Part shown: one piece after another, positions 5,267 through 5,478 of the stretch
Numbering within the stretch: position 1 is the first letter of the stretch
How the letters are laid out: the number at the start of each line of letters is the position of its first letter
Notes under the pieces: model-generated
What the model was told of the DNA's origin: nothing
The model's input: only the letters and a program-made list of their open reading frames with translations
Databases searched by the model: none
Made by a program: the position numbers and the translations under genes
NCBI GenBank assembly: GCA_016932575.1
Contig: JAFGCO010000043.1
Span: 1 to 5,478 of the forward strand
From: a bacterium
GTDB lineage: Bacteria; Zhuqueibacterota; QNDG01; JAFGCO01
DNA: 5,478 bases
Direction: 5' to 3'

Positions 5267-5478
5267 GTGAAATCCAAAGAAAGAGTCATGCGTGCTCTCA
5301 CTCGCAAAGGCATTCCTGACCGTATCCCCATACAGTTTGATTTATGCAAGTCTCTGATTGAATATTATTCACGGCAATATAATATCGATCCTGGTTTCAG
5401 TTGGTCGTACTATGAGGATTTATCTTATCGTATATCCGCCAATGAAATTCGTACCCGCTTGGGAAGTGACTGTGTGGT
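5267..5478 (+). CDS. Uroporphyrinogen-decarboxylase (URO-D) superfamily protein, N-terminal 70 residues
   Basis: The frame GTG AAA TCC AAA GAA AGA runs open to the right edge; the C-terminal part is outside the window. The N-terminus (KSKERVMRALTRKGIPDRIP) is the characteristic opening of URO-D-superfamily proteins of the cobalamin-methyltransferase-like kind (MtaA/CmuA-related and many uncharacterised paralogues). True HemE carries an RQAGR motif near residue 35; here that region reads PIQFDLCKSLIEYY, so a haem-biosynthesis role is unlikely. Members usually have about 330-400 residues and often act on methylated or small organic substrates with a corrinoid partner, but the substrate cannot be judged from this fragment. 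It is divergent from the XylR-type regulator, with a tandem-repeat operator candidate between them, so it is probably a main regulatory target. Superfamily call is good; specific function is open. Confidence 0.8.
   Translation, partial: MKSKERVMRALTRKGIPDRIPIQFDLCKSLIEYYSRQYNIDPGFSWSYYEDLSYRISANEIRTRLGSDCV

Noticed and set aside
5267-5478. HemE (haem biosynthesis uroporphyrinogen decarboxylase)
   Set aside because: The RQAGR motif expected in the first 40 residues is absent; the N-terminus fits the methyltransferase-like paralogues.
1-5478. CRISPR array, insertion sequence or transposase
   Set aside because: No regularly spaced long repeats, no terminal inverted repeats and no transposase or integrase coding sequence are present within the window.

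Overview
The window carries four protein-coding genes, two of them cut by the window edges, plus an integration scar. The style is that of a moderately AT-rich, anaerobe-like bacterium. An AraC/LacI-hybrid ('XylR-type') regulator next to a uroporphyrinogen-decarboxylase-like (URO-D) gene, together with a DUF819/dipeptide-epimerase pair, resembles gene neighbourhoods I associate with the Planctomycetota-Lentisphaerota-Verrucomicrobiota group or related sediment anaerobes. This taxonomic guess rests on protein style alone and is low confidence.

Left part (1-1390): a minus-strand P-loop ATPase with a DUF4143-type C-terminal region runs off the left edge. Its start has no Shine-Dalgarno sequence. 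A possible -35/-10 pair with a perfect 15-bp palindrome in its spacer places transcription start near the ATG, so the mRNA may be leaderless. Next come about 235 bp of AT-rich non-coding DNA with short 9-bp-period repeats. This ends at a sequence matching the 3' half of an initiator tRNA (CAT anticodon loop, CCC of the anticodon stem, complete T arm, acceptor 3' strand) with no 5' half. That is the expected scar of a tRNA-targeting integrative element. Its orientation puts the element on the left (ATPase side) and older chromosome on the right. A strong hairpin terminator follows.

Right part (1390-5478): three minus-strand genes run in series. The regulator (3920-5077) is followed, behind a good sigma70-like promoter, by a dipeptide epimerase of the enolase superfamily (2703-3746) and a DUF819 membrane protein (1530-2678), 24 nt apart and probably one operon. 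Divergent from the regulator, a URO-D-superfamily gene starts at GTG 5267 and leaves the window on the right.

The regulator-URO-D intergenic region is dense with candidate sites: a promoter for the regulator, a 15-bp direct repeat with 21-bp period (two helical turns, the usual AraC-family layout), and a 13-mer that recurs with one mismatch upstream of the epimerase operon. The working model is that the XylR-type regulator senses a small ligand, represses itself, and controls the URO-D gene and possibly the epimerase-DUF819 operon. In that operon a membrane protein of unknown substrate would act with an enzyme that epimerises dipeptides such as those from murein turnover.
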